DNA from: Nonomuraea longispora
GTDB lineage: Bacteria > Actinomycetota > Actinomycetes > Streptosporangiales > Streptosporangiaceae
DNA: 46,004 nt
Direction of reading: 5' to 3'
NCBI RefSeq assembly: GCF_004348345.1
Contig: NZ_SMJZ01000052.1
Coordinates: forward strand, 1-46,004
Position 1 is the first letter of the stretch, and every line of letters starts with the position of its first letter. The translations under genes and the position numbers were made by a program. Positions 36,362 through 45,406 of this stretch are shown in pieces. A model generated the notes under the pieces. The model ran no database searches. It had not been told where the DNA came from and was given only the letters and a program-made list of their open reading frames with translations.

Positions 36362-37135
36362 GTGAGCGTGCCCAGTGTTGTCGTACACCGCAATGCCGAC
36401 GTCCTCGCCAAGGCGGTGGCGGCACGGATCATCACCCGGCTGGTCGACGTGCAGTCGGCCAAGGGGTCGGCGTCCATCGTGCTGACCGGTGGCACAGTGG
36501 GCATCGCCACGCTGGCCGCCATCGCCGCGACGCCCGCCCGCGACGCGGTCGACTGGCGGCGCCTCGACGTGTGGTGGGGCGACGAGCGGTTCGTGCCCAC
36601 GGGCGACAAGGAGCGCAACGAGACCGGCGCCCGCGAGGCCCTGCTCGACCACGTCGACCTCGACCCTGAGCGGGTGCACGTCATGCGCGGCCCCGACTCG
36701 GGCATGACGGCCGAGGAGTCCGCCGACGCCTACGCCGCCGAGCTGCGCAAGGCCGCCAGGCCGGAGGATCATGGCCCGGTGCCGAGCTTCGACGTGATGC
36801 TGCTCGGCATGGGCCCCGACTCCCACGTGGCCTCCCTGTTCCCCGGCATGCCCGCGCTCTACGACACGCGCCCGGTGGTGGCCGTGCACGGCTCGCCGAA
36901 ACCGCCGCCCACGCGCATGTCCCTGACGCTGCCCGCGATCCAGGCGGCGCGCGAGGTGTGGGTGGTGGCCGCCGGGGAGGAGAAGGCGGGCGCGGTGCGG
37001 CTGGCCCTGTCCGATTCGGGGCCCGTGCAGGTGCCGGCGGCGGGCGCCAGGGGACGGGCGCGCACCCTGTTCCTCCTGGACCGGGCGGCGGCGGGCAAGA
37101 TCCCGCCGGGCCTGGGCCGCATGGCCTCACCGTAG
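36362..37135 (+). CDS. pgl: 6-phosphogluconolactonase
   Basis: Hydrolyses 6-phosphogluconolactone, the product of Zwf. The 257-residue protein (from GTG 36362) has the DevB-family pattern: VLTGGTVGI, VWWGDERFVP, DVMLLGMGPDSHVASLFPG and the late PTRMSLTLPAI. A GATAGT element at 36349-36354 lies 7 nt before this GTG, which suggests a leaderless transcript; GTG 36356 is an alternative. It is the last gene of the pentose phosphate block and converges on the deaminase gene at 37165. Confidence 0.94.
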   Translation: MSVPSVVVHRNADVLAKAVAARIITRLVDVQSAKGSASIVLTGGTVGIATLAAIAATPARDAVDWRRLDVWWGDERFVPTGDKERNETGAREALLDHVDLDPERVHVMRGPDSGMTAEESADAYAAELRKAARPEDHGPVPSFDVMLLGMGPDSHVASLFPGMPALYDTRPVVAVHGSPKPPPTRMSLTLPAIQAAREVWVVAAGEEKAGAVRLALSDSGPVQVPAAGARGRARTLFLLDRAAAGKIPPGLGRMASP

Positions 37136-37164
37136 GCGCTCCCGGCGGGCACCCGGGTGCGGGG

Positions 37165-38184
37165 TCAGCCGGCCGCGACGAGCGCGTCGATCTCCGCCAC
37201 GAGGGCCTGCTTGCGCCCCTCGGCCAGGTAGGACGCCTGGACCCCGTTGCGGGCGAGCTGGGCCAGTTCCTGTGCGCCGAGGCCGAAGACCTTCGCCGCG
37301 AGCCGGTACTCCCCGGCCAGCGTGGTCGCGAACATCGGCGGGTCGTCGCTGTTGAGCGTGACGTACAGCCCTTCCTCCAGCATCCGCGGCAGCGGGTGGT
37401 CCTCCAGGCGGGCGACCTGGCCGGTGCACAGGTTGGAGGTGGGGCAGACGTCCAAGGGCAGCTGCGTCTCGCGCAGGTGGGCGACCAGGCGGGGGTCCGA
37501 CAGGCAGGTGATGCCGTGGCCGATGCGCTCGGCTCCGTAGCCCTCGATGACCTCCCAGATCGTCTCCGGGCCGGTCATCTCGCCGCCGTGCGGGACGCTG
37601 TGCAGGCCGGCCGCGCGCGCCGCAGAGAACGCAGAACGGTAGGCATCACGATATTTCCGGCGCTCCTGCTCGATCCCGCCGATGCCGAAACCTACCAACG
37701 CGGCGGGAGGTTCCTGCAGAGCGTGCTCGACGGTGATCCTGGCGGCCTCCTCGCCGTACTCGCCGGGGATGTCGAAGATGTAGGCCGTCTCCACGCCGTA
37801 CTCGGCCGCCGAGCGGCGGGCGGCCAGGTCCAGGGCCTCGGTCACCTCGCGCATGGGCATGCCGACGACGTGGTGGGCGTATGGCGTGACCTGCAGCTCG
37901 ACGTAACGGGCGCCCTGGAGGGCAAGGTCGCGGGCCAGGCCGAGCACGAGCGTGGCCACGTCCTGCGGTTCGCGTACGAGCGCGTTCACGGCGCCGTACA
38001 CCTTGGCGAAGTGGGGGAAGTCGCGGAAGGTGTAGAAGCGGTGCAATTCCTCCTCCGTCGTGGGGACACCGCTGCCGGGGTGGCGGCGGGAGAGCTCCAG
38101 CACGGTCGCGGCGGAGGCCGAGCCGATCAGGTGCACATGAAGCTCGACCTTGGGCAGGGCGTCGATGAAGGCGTCGATGGTCAT
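37165..38184 (-). CDS. Adenosine deaminase family protein
   Basis: Zinc-dependent aminohydrolase of 339 residues. Metal and active-site motifs are in order: KVELHVHLIGS (H-x-H), HSVPHGGEMTGPETIW (H and catalytic E), ERIGHGITCL, and LNSDDPPMF (D-D). Substrate is probably adenosine. A role as aminodeoxyfutalosine deaminase of the menaquinone pathway cannot be excluded by eye, since both belong to this family. A single-gene transcript; ATG 38184 fits the family start. A 12-bp palindrome near 37149-37160 lies between it and pgl. Confidence 0.85.
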   Translation of the reverse strand: MTIDAFIDALPKVELHVHLIGSASAATVLELSRRHPGSGVPTTEEELHRFYTFRDFPHFAKVYGAVNALVREPQDVATLVLGLARDLALQGARYVELQVTPYAHHVVGMPMREVTEALDLAARRSAAEYGVETAYIFDIPGEYGEEAARITVEHALQEPPAALVGFGIGGIEQERRKYRDAYRSAFSAARAAGLHSVPHGGEMTGPETIWEVIEGYGAERIGHGITCLSDPRLVAHLRETQLPLDVCPTSNLCTGQVARLEDHPLPRMLEEGLYVTLNSDDPPMFATTLAGEYRLAAKVFGLGAQELAQLARNGVQASYLAEGRKQALVAEIDALVAAG

Positions 38185-38283
38185 GGCGACGACGATACGA
38201 GCTGGTGGAGGGGCGACGACAGCCTTTCACACCGAATCTCACATGAAAGTGTCCGCTTTCCGGGCGGGGCTAGGCTGAGATCC

Positions 38284-38480
38284 GTGACCAACGCCGAAGC
38301 GTACGATCGCGCACCGCCCACGACACACCACCGCGCTTCACAGCGCTGCTGCGGGCGGCGGGCTTCCGCGCAACGGCCGTGGACGCCGTACGGTGGCGGC
38401 ACCGGGCCGGCTCGGCTCGTGGTGGGACGACATCGTCCAGGCGGGCGGCCCTAAGCACAGCGCCCCAGGGACATGGGCTC
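38284..38480 (+). pseudogene. Remnant of a SAM-dependent methyltransferase gene
   Basis: Pieces of a class I methyltransferase appear in three frames. A GTG at 38284 opens VTNAEAYDRA, a common N-terminus of the family. About 20 residues later RFTALLRAAGFRATAVDAV, typical of a C-terminal strand, appears in a second frame (from 38334), and WWDDIVQAGGPKHS in a third (from 38420). The glycine-rich SAM-binding core is absent. This looks like a gene collapsed by an internal deletion and frameshifts. The family call rests on remembered patterns. Confidence 0.45.
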
Positions 38481-38505
38481 GGCCCTGCCGGTCACGCTTC
38501 GTGGG

Positions 38506-39288
38506 TCAGCGTTCCAGTCGCCGCCGTGCGTGCCGTTCCTCGCGCTGGGCGACCTCGAGCCGCTGACGGCTGTCGGCCAGCCTTCTGCGCGCCTCATCCA
38601 GCTTGCGTTCCAGCGACGCGACCTTGTCGGCTCGCTCGTCGTGCTCCTTCGTGGCCGCTTCGAGCGCCTCGCGCCACTCGCGGTGGGCGTTCTCGGCCTC
38701 CTGACGCTCCTTGGCCTTCCTGGCCTCGGCCTCCTCGCGTTCCTCCGCGCGGGCGGCCTCCTCGTCGGGTGCCGGTCTTCTCCGGGCGGCGGGCCGCTCG
38801 CGCCGCACCGGGGCCGGGGCGAAGCCGCTGTAGCTGAGCGGCTTCGCCAGGGTGCCGCGCCGCACCTGCCCCGCCGCGTCGGCGTCGACCATGGCGGCGT
38901 CCAGGGTCTGGTCCACCTCGGCGGACGCCGCGGCCGACAGGTCACCGGCCTGTCTGGCGAGCCTGCCCACCGTACGCGTCACCTCGCCGCGGCGCCGCGT
39001 CAGATCGGCCAGCGCTTCGGCGTCCTGCTCCTGCCAGGCAGCGCGCAGCCGCTCCCCCACCTCCAGCAACTCACCCAGCTCGCCGGGGTGTTCGCGGGCG
39101 ACCCTGTTCACCGCCCAGGCGGACACGGTCGGCTTGCGCAGCTTCGCGATCTCGCGCGACAGCCGTACGTCACCCGCGTCCTTTGCCGCGCGGGCCTCGG
39201 CCGTGCGGGCGGCGGTGAACTCGGACGGCGGCAGCGCGTAGAGCCGGCCGGCCACCTCGTCAAGATCCACACTAGACAAATACCCCAC
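38506..39288 (-). CDS. Coiled-coil protein of unknown function
   Basis: I recognise it only as a widespread actinobacterial hypothetical. Of 260 residues, about 1-110 form a conserved helical domain (LYALPPSEFTAARTAEARAA; LRKPTVSAWAVNRV). After a linker rich in Pro and Arg, residues ~165-258 are a long charged coiled coil of E/A/R/K. No membrane segment or signal peptide. The start could be ATG 39288 or GTG 39270, which begins the conserved region directly. It is divergent from the Clp N-domain gene with 57 nt between the starts. Confidence 0.8.
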   Translation of the reverse strand: MGYLSSVDLDEVAGRLYALPPSEFTAARTAEARAAKDAGDVRLSREIAKLRKPTVSAWAVNRVAREHPGELGELLEVGERLRAAWQEQDAEALADLTRRRGEVTRTVGRLARQAGDLSAAASAEVDQTLDAAMVDADAAGQVRRGTLAKPLSYSGFAPAPVRRERPAARRRPAPDEEAARAEEREEAEARKAKERQEAENAHREWREALEAATKEHDERADKVASLERKLDEARRRLADSRQRLEVAQREERHARRRLER

Positions 39289-39345
39289 ATCCGCGGGTTT
39301 CTAGCGCATAGTGGAAGCAGCCCCCCATGTCGAACGGAGACTCCG

Positions 39346-39933
39346 GTGTTCGAGCGCTTCACCGACCGTGCGCGCAGGGTCGTCGTCCTCGCACAGGAGG
39401 AGGCCCGGAGGTTGGACCACGACCGCATCGGCACGGAGCACATCCTGCTCGGTCTCATCCACGAGGGCGAAGGGCTGGCCGCCCTGGTGCTCGACGGCTG
39501 CGGTGTGGAGCTGGGTCACGTACGCGCCTTCGTCGAGCGCGAGGAGGGACGCGGCGCCAAGTCACCGGGCGGGCACATCCCGTTCACGCAACGGGCCAAG
39601 AAGGTGCTGGAGCTGTCGCTGCGCGAGGCGCTGCAACTGCGCCACAACTACATCGGCACCGAGCACATCCTGCTCGGGCTGGTCAGGGAGGGCGAAGGGC
39701 TGGCCGCCCGAGCCCTCATGGACGCCGGCGCGGACCTGACCGACGTACGCCAGCGCCTGCTCGACCGGGTGGGCCACGGCCCCAAAGTACGCCCCGCCGA
39801 GATGTTCCACTCCGGCGGCGCCGCGCTCGACGAACGCCTCACGCAGATCCAGGAGAGCCTTGAGCGCATCGAACGCCACCTGGGCATCCAGCCGCCGGCC
39901 AGGAAGCCGCAGGACGAAGAGGGCCTAGGCTGA
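39346..39933 (+). CDS. Stand-alone Clp N-terminal domain protein
   Basis: A 195-residue protein with two Clp_N repeats and no ATPase domain. Repeat 1 (about residues 3-55) has FERFTDRARRVVVLAQEEAR and GTEHILLGLIHEGEGLA; repeat 2 (about 75-135) has FTQRAKKVLELSLREAL and GTEHILLGLVREGEGLA. The C-terminus is a short amphipathic helix (LTQIQESLERIERHLG). Such proteins may bind adaptor or substrate like the ClpC N-domain, or modulate ClpC (inferred). GTG 39346 follows GGAGA. Its end overlaps the GNAT gene by 9 bp, tail to tail. Confidence 0.88.
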   Translation: MFERFTDRARRVVVLAQEEARRLDHDRIGTEHILLGLIHEGEGLAALVLDGCGVELGHVRAFVEREEGRGAKSPGGHIPFTQRAKKVLELSLREALQLRHNYIGTEHILLGLVREGEGLAARALMDAGADLTDVRQRLLDRVGHGPKVRPAEMFHSGGAALDERLTQIQESLERIERHLGIQPPARKPQDEEGLG

Positions 39934-40959
39934 GGCCATCACGCCCACGGGCAGCCGGGCTGCCACGACCCCCGGGTCCTCGGTGTAGCAGAGTGTGGCG
40001 CCCAGCGAGAGCAGCAGCCGGCGCATCCGGGCGTTGTCGGACAACATCGTCGCCCTGATCTCGGCGTAGCCGAGGTCGCGGGCCGCGTTCACCAGCGCCC
40101 TCGCCATCGCCGTGCCGAGACCGCGCCCCTGCCAGCGGTCTTCGACCAGGACGGCCATCTCGGCGCTGCCGGGATCGGAGGTGAACAGGAGGTTCGCCAT
40201 CCCGACGACCTGCCCGTCGTGCCCGGCGACCAGCGCATGCCCCCGGTTCCTGTCGCACATGCGGTCGAACACGCGCTCGGGCAGCGCCGGCAGCGCGGTG
40301 AAGTAGCGGAACCTGCGCGACTCGGGTGAGCATCTGTCGTGCAGGTCACGTACGGCCTCGCGGTAGATCGAGGTGAGCGTGCGGAGCGTGACCTCCGCCC
40401 CGTCGGCGAGCTTGACCCCGCGCTCGGCGCCCTCCTGCTCGGCGACCGGCTGGGCGAGCCGGGCGAAGGCGGCGGCCCTGGCCGCCTCCGTGGAGGTGAA
40501 GGGCAGCTCGCCGCGGCGCAGCCGGACCGCGCGCCTGGCGGCCACGGGCACGACGAGCAGGGTGGGGTCGGGAAGATCGTGCACGGGTTCACCATAGATC
40601 CAACGGGCATCGTCCGCGCGCAACAGCTCGGCGAGCAGCTCAGGCAGCCGCCACGGCATCGAGCGCAGCCGGGAGGACAGCAGCAGGGCCCTGGTGGGCT
40701 CGTCGGTGAGTTCGTGGGCCGTGGCGGGCACCACCTGGACCCGGCTGCCGCCGGCCGCCTCCAATGCCTGGCGCACGGTCTCGGGGTGTGCGGGGATGTC
40801 GGCGACGAACTCGTCGACGGTTCCGTCAGTGTCGGGTTGGACGCTCAGCCCGAGAATGTTGCCGCCTCTGTCGGCCAGGGCCGCCGCCAGCGACGCGAGC
40901 CGTCCGGGGCGTTCGTCCACCGTGGTCCGGATGCGCAAGAATCCCATGGCCACGAGCAT
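39925..40959 (-). CDS. ACT-GNAT amino-acid-regulated acetyltransferase
   Basis: A 344-residue protein with an N-terminal ACT domain (residues ~8-75: RIRTTVDERPGRLASLAAAL; GGNILGLSVQPD) and a C-terminal GNAT domain (~195-335) with the acetyl-CoA loop RWQGRGLGTAMARA. The central ~110 residues are less clear. The order resembles actinobacterial protein lysine acetyltransferases controlled by amino acids such as AAPatA (from memory); the substrate is unknown. The start may be ATG 40959 or ATG 40947, neither with a good ribosome-binding site. It overlaps the Clp_N gene by 9 bp, tail to tail. Confidence 0.85.
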   Translation of the reverse strand: MLVAMGFLRIRTTVDERPGRLASLAAALADRGGNILGLSVQPDTDGTVDEFVADIPAHPETVRQALEAAGGSRVQVVPATAHELTDEPTRALLLSSRLRSMPWRLPELLAELLRADDARWIYGEPVHDLPDPTLLVVPVAARRAVRLRRGELPFTSTEAARAAAFARLAQPVAEQEGAERGVKLADGAEVTLRTLTSIYREAVRDLHDRCSPESRRFRYFTALPALPERVFDRMCDRNRGHALVAGHDGQVVGMANLLFTSDPGSAEMAVLVEDRWQGRGLGTAMARALVNAARDLGYAEIRATMLSDNARMRRLLLSLGATLCYTEDPGVVAARLPVGVMASA

Positions 40960-41067
40960 GCCTGGTGGCTGTTACACCGCCACTAACGATGTGTTTCATC
41001 AGGAAATATGCCGATTCATCACCGTATATGGCTCCATACCCGACCTACCGGCGGCGAGGGAGATCCG

Positions 41068-41311
41068 ATGACCACGCTCTCCCGAGGGAGCCGCGTGTTC
41101 GCGCCCGGCGTCGCGACTGACGCGGTGCTGGTGCGCGACGGCATGATCGCCGCGGTGGGCCTCCGAGCGAGACCTGGCGCGTCTCCCCCGCGAGACCGTC
41201 GGCCCGGACGGCGGGCTGCTGACGCCGCAGTTCGTCGACGCCCACATCCACCCGGTGCAGGCCGGCCTGGAACGGCGCAAAGTGAGCGCGGCTGACGAGC
41301 CCGCCCGGTAA
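41068..41311 (+). pseudogene. Amidohydrolase gene remnant (frameshifted and truncated)
   Basis: Starts at ATG 41068 after GAGGGAG. The first frame reads GSRVFAPGVATDAVLVRDGM, the usual N-terminus of YtcJ-like amidohydrolases. Near 41160 the similarity moves to a second frame: GGLLTPQFVDAHIHPVQAGL, which holds the H-x-H metal motif, then ends at TAA 41311. The full family is ~500 residues, so nearly all of the barrel is missing. The ribosome site, start and metal motif survive, so decay is probably recent. Confidence 0.65.
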
Positions 41312-41314
41312 CGG

Positions 41315-41349
41315 CGGAAGGGCCCCCGCGCAACGCTGAGGCCCTTCCG
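41315..41349 (-). terminator. Terminator after rbpA
   Basis: Perfect 10-bp inverted repeat CGGAAGGGCC/GGCCCTTCCG (41315-41324 with 41340-41349), 10 nt beyond the rbpA stop. It may serve both directions. Confidence 0.7.
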
Positions 41350-41358
41350 TCGACACGC

Positions 41359-41703
41359 CTACCAGGGGGACTTGTTGCTCCGCAGGCGTTCCAGCGCCTC
41401 CTCGAGGATCGCCTTGCCGTCCTTGTCGCTCCTGCGCTCCTTCACGTAAGCCAGGTGCGTTTTGTACGGCTCGTTCTTGGGCGGGGCAGGCGGTGCCGCC
41501 TCGTCCTGTCCGGCTGGGAGGCCGCAACGGGGGCAGTCCCACAGCTCGGGGACCGCCGCGTCACTGGCGAAGCTGGGGCGCGTCTCGTGCATGTTGGCGC
41601 ACCAGAACGAGACCCGCACTCTCGGAGCTGCCTCGCCGCGCTCGGCCTCCCCCATAGGGCCGGCGCCGACTCGGCTGCCACGGATCGCGTTGCCACTACC
41701 CAC
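41359..41703 (-). CDS. rbpA: RNA polymerase-binding protein RbpA
   Basis: Essential actinobacterial partner of RNA polymerase holoenzyme; stabilises open promoter complexes with sigma HrdB/SigA. It has 114 residues. The start MGSGNAIRGSRVGAGPMGE is a hallmark; then a core domain with cysteines (SFWCANMHETRPSFA; DCPRCGLPAG) and the C-terminal sigma-interacting helix (YVKERRSDKDGKAILEEAL). It lies 74 nt downstream of secG on the same strand and ends at the hairpin at 41315-41349. Confidence 0.97.
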   Translation of the reverse strand: MGSGNAIRGSRVGAGPMGEAERGEAAPRVRVSFWCANMHETRPSFASDAAVPELWDCPRCGLPAGQDEAAPPAPPKNEPYKTHLAYVKERRSDKDGKAILEEALERLRSNKSPW

Positions 41704-41777
41704 GGATGAACTCCTCGCTCGATCGCCCCGCGCGCAGACACGGGGGGAGAATCACTGTCACGCGTTGACTTGCTAGC

Positions 41778-42008
41778 TCAGGGCCGCAGCAGCAGGCCGA
41801 GAGCGACGATGCAGACCAACCAGATGACGCCGGTGATGACGGTCAGCCGGTCGAGGTTGCGCTCCACCACCGAGGAACCACCGAAGTTCGACGAGAACCC
41901 GCCGCCGAACATGTCGGACAAGCCGCCGCCCTTGCCCTTGTGCATCAGGACGAGCAGGATCATAAGAAGGCTCGCCAGGATGAGGGCGATAGAGATTCCG
42001 AGTACCAC
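41778..42008 (-). CDS. secG: SecG subunit of the protein translocase
   Basis: Small membrane subunit of SecYEG. The 76-residue sequence has two helices (LALILASLLMILLVLMH-like at the N-terminus and LTVITGVIWLVCIVALGLLL at the C-terminus) joined by the typical glycine-rich loop GKGGGLSDMFGGGFSSNFG. It follows tpiA by 99 nt, the usual place in actinobacteria. Confidence 0.95.
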   Translation of the reverse strand: MVLGISIALILASLLMILLVLMHKGKGGGLSDMFGGGFSSNFGGSSVVERNLDRLTVITGVIWLVCIVALGLLLRP

Positions 42009-42107
42009 GGTATGCCTGTTCCTTCAATGCTCTGTTACGCGTGACGAGTCAGACTTGCTTCTTGAGGGTACGGCCTGATGTCAAGTCGCACCCCCAGAAC
42101 GGCTCAG

Positions 42108-42890
42108 TTAGCCGGGCATATCGGAGAAACGGCAGATCTTCGTGTACTCCCCCGCGTCGATGCTCGCACCACCAACGAGCGCGCCATCGACATCGGGCTG
42201 AGCCATGATTCCTGCGATATTGCCTGACTTGACCGAGCCACCGTAAAGGATACGGACCGCAGAGGCCACTTCGGGGTCGTAGAGCTCAGCGAGTCTCACT
42301 CGCAACGCTCCGCAGACCTCCTGAGCGTCCTGCGGGGTGGCCACCTCGCCGGTGCCGATCGCCCACACCGGTTCGTAGGCCACCACTATCGATTTTGCCT
42401 GCTCGGCCGTGATTTTGCGCAGCGCTCCGTCGAGTTGGCCAAGACTGTGCGCGATGTGGCGGCCTTCTTGACGCACCGACAGTCCTTCGCCCACGCACAG
42501 GATGGGGGTGAGCGAGTGGCGGTAGGCGGCCTGCACCTTGGCGTTGACGAGGTCGTCGTCCTCGCCGTGGTACTGCCGCCGCTCGGAGTGCCCGATGGTG
42601 ACGTAGGTGCAGCCGAGCTTGGCCAGCATGGCACCCGACACCTCGCCGGTGTAGGCCCCGGAGTCATGCTGAGAGAGATCCTGGGCGCCGTAGACGATGC
42701 GTAGCTTGTCGCCGTCGACCAGGGTCTGGACGCTGCGCAGGTCGGTGAAGGGCGGCAGGACGGCGACCTCGACCTTGTCGAAGTCTTTGTCGCTGAGCCC
42801 GAAGGCCAGCTTCTGGACCAGCGCGATGGCTTCCAGGTGGTTGAGGTTCATCTTCCAGTTGCCGGCGATGAGCGGCTTGCGGGTCGTCAC
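42108..42890 (-). CDS. tpiA: Triose-phosphate isomerase
   Basis: Interconverts dihydroxyacetone phosphate and glyceraldehyde-3-phosphate. The 260-residue protein has AGNWKMN (lysine), IGHSERR (histidine), [12 protein letters not shown] (glutamate and loop) and [11 protein letters not shown]. The GTG at 42890 gives the right N-terminus; the frame upstream only shadows pgk. The pgk stop is 1 nt before this start, so the two are co-translated. Confidence 0.97.
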   Translation of the reverse strand: MTTRKPLIAGNWKMNLNHLEAIALVQKLAFGLSDKDFDKVEVAVLPPFTDLRSVQTLVDGDKLRIVYGAQDLSQHDSGAYTGEVSGAMLAKLGCTYVTIGHSERRQYHGEDDDLVNAKVQAAYRHSLTPILCVGEGLSVRQEGRHIAHSLGQLDGALRKITAEQAKSIVVAYEPVWAIGTGEVATPQDAQEVCGALRVRLAELYDPEVASAVRILYGGSVKSGNIAGIMAQPDVDGALVGGASIDAGEYTKICRFSDMPG

Positions 42891-42891
42891 G

Positions 42892-44091
42892 TCACGCCTC
42901 CAGAGCCGCGAGTCCGGGGAGGGTCTTGCCCTCGAGATATTCGAGACTGGCCCCGCCGCCTGTGGAGATGTGCGAGAACCCGTCTTCCTGCAGGCCGAGC
43001 CGGCGAACGGCGGCCGCGGAGTCGCCGCCGCCCACCACGGTGAAGGCACCGTCGCCGGCGGTCCGGGCGATCAGCGCCTCGGCTACCGCCTTCGTGCCGC
43101 CCGCGAACGCGTCGAACTCGAACACGCCCATCGGGCCGTTCCAGAACACGGTCTTGGCGTCGGCCAGCTTGCCGGCGAACAGCTCGCGCGTTCTGGGCCC
43201 GATGTCGAGACCCTCCCGGTCGGAGGGGATCGCGGTGGCCTCGACCACCTCGTGCTCGGCGTCGGCGGCGAAGGTGACGGCCGCCAGCACGTCGACCGGC
43301 AGGACGAGCTCGACGCCCCGTTTGGCGGCCTCCTCGAGGAAGCCGCGGACCTGGTCGAGCTGGTCCTCCTGGAGCAGCGACCTGCCGACCTCGTGGCCCT
43401 GCGCCTTGAGGAAGGTGTAGGCCATGCCGCCGCCGATGAGCAGCCGGTCGACCTTGGTCAGCAGATTGGCGATGACGCCCAGCTTGTCGGAGACCTTGGC
43501 TCCGCCCAGCACGACCACGTAGGGCCGCTCGGGCTCCTCGGTCAGCTTCTTCAGCACCTCGACCTCGGCCACGACCAGCCCGCCCGCCGCGTGCGGCAGC
43601 AGCTGGGCCACGTCGTAGACGCTGGCGTGCTTGCGGTGCACCGCGCCGAAGCCGTCGCCGACGTAGAGCTCGGCCAGCCCGGCCAGCCGCTCGGCGAAGG
43701 CGCGCCGCGTGGCGTCGTCCTTGGACTCCTCGCCCGGCTCGAAGCGCAGGTTCTCCAGGAGCGCGACCTGGCCGTCCTGGAGCGACTCGACACAACCGCG
43801 GGCGCTGTCGCCGACCACGTCGGAGGCGAAGGCCACATCCTGTCCGAGCAGTTCCCCGAGCCGCGCGGCCACCGGCCGCAACGAGTATTCCGGCGTGACC
43901 TCGCCCTTGGGCCGACCCAGGTGGGCACAGACCACGACCTTGGCGCCCGCGCCGGTCAGCGCGCTGATCGTCGGGACGGACGCGCGGATGCGGCCGTCGT
44001 CGGAGATCGTCTCCCCGTCGAGGGGCACGTTGAGGTCGGCGCGCACGAGCACGCGCCGACCTTTCACGTCGAGATCGTCAAGCGTGCGCAT
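42892..44091 (-). CDS. pgk: Phosphoglycerate kinase
   Basis: Makes ATP from 1,3-bisphosphoglycerate in glycolysis. The 399-residue protein starts at ATG 44091 ([20 protein letters not shown]); ATG 44109 would add six non-conserved residues. Conserved parts: [32 protein letters not shown], the hinge [12 protein letters not shown], and GGGDSAAAV. gapA lies 123 nt upstream and tpiA follows after 1 nt. Confidence 0.97.
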   Translation of the reverse strand: MRTLDDLDVKGRRVLVRADLNVPLDGETISDDGRIRASVPTISALTGAGAKVVVCAHLGRPKGEVTPEYSLRPVAARLGELLGQDVAFASDVVGDSARGCVESLQDGQVALLENLRFEPGEESKDDATRRAFAERLAGLAELYVGDGFGAVHRKHASVYDVAQLLPHAAGGLVVAEVEVLKKLTEEPERPYVVVLGGAKVSDKLGVIANLLTKVDRLLIGGGMAYTFLKAQGHEVGRSLLQEDQLDQVRGFLEEAAKRGVELVLPVDVLAAVTFAADAEHEVVEATAIPSDREGLDIGPRTRELFAGKLADAKTVFWNGPMGVFEFDAFAGGTKAVAEALIARTAGDGAFTVVGGGDSAAAVRRLGLQEDGFSHISTGGGASLEYLEGKTLPGLAALEA

Positions 44092-44214
44092 GCTCGTGCT
44101 CCTGCCCATGGCTCACCCCGCGAGGCGGGCTCGGTCGCCGTCCACCGCAGCCTTGCGTCGCTCCGGTCGCTTCACTCCCGCCGCCCGTGCGGACGGTGGC
44201 ACTCCCTCGCCGCA

Positions 44215-45261
<1,047 letters not shown>

Positions 45262-45287
45262 TCAACCACGAACCTTATCGGACTCAA

Positions 45288-45303
45288 ATTGGTTTAGACC
45301 ACT
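45288..45303. promoter_or_regulatory. DasR-type (dre-like) site upstream of gapA
   Basis: ATTGGTTTAGACCACT matches the remembered dre consensus ACTGGTCTAGACCACT at 14 of 16 positions. It is 69-84 nt before the gapA start and about 105 nt before the divergent membrane gene. DasR is the actinobacterial GntR regulator of aminosugar use. Confidence 0.5.
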
Positions 45304-45406
45304 TCAGGTGCCCCCCTGTGAATCGTCGTTCTTGCGGCGCGTTTTGAGAGGTTCGAGTAAAGTGCCCGACTCGTCGGAGTAAATTCGTGATTCTCTGGGG
45401 GCTGAG

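Noticed and set aside
44092..44214. A possible small gene or RNA between gapA and pgk
   Set aside because: Short hairpins are visible but no frame with a ribosome site and no recognised RNA pattern.
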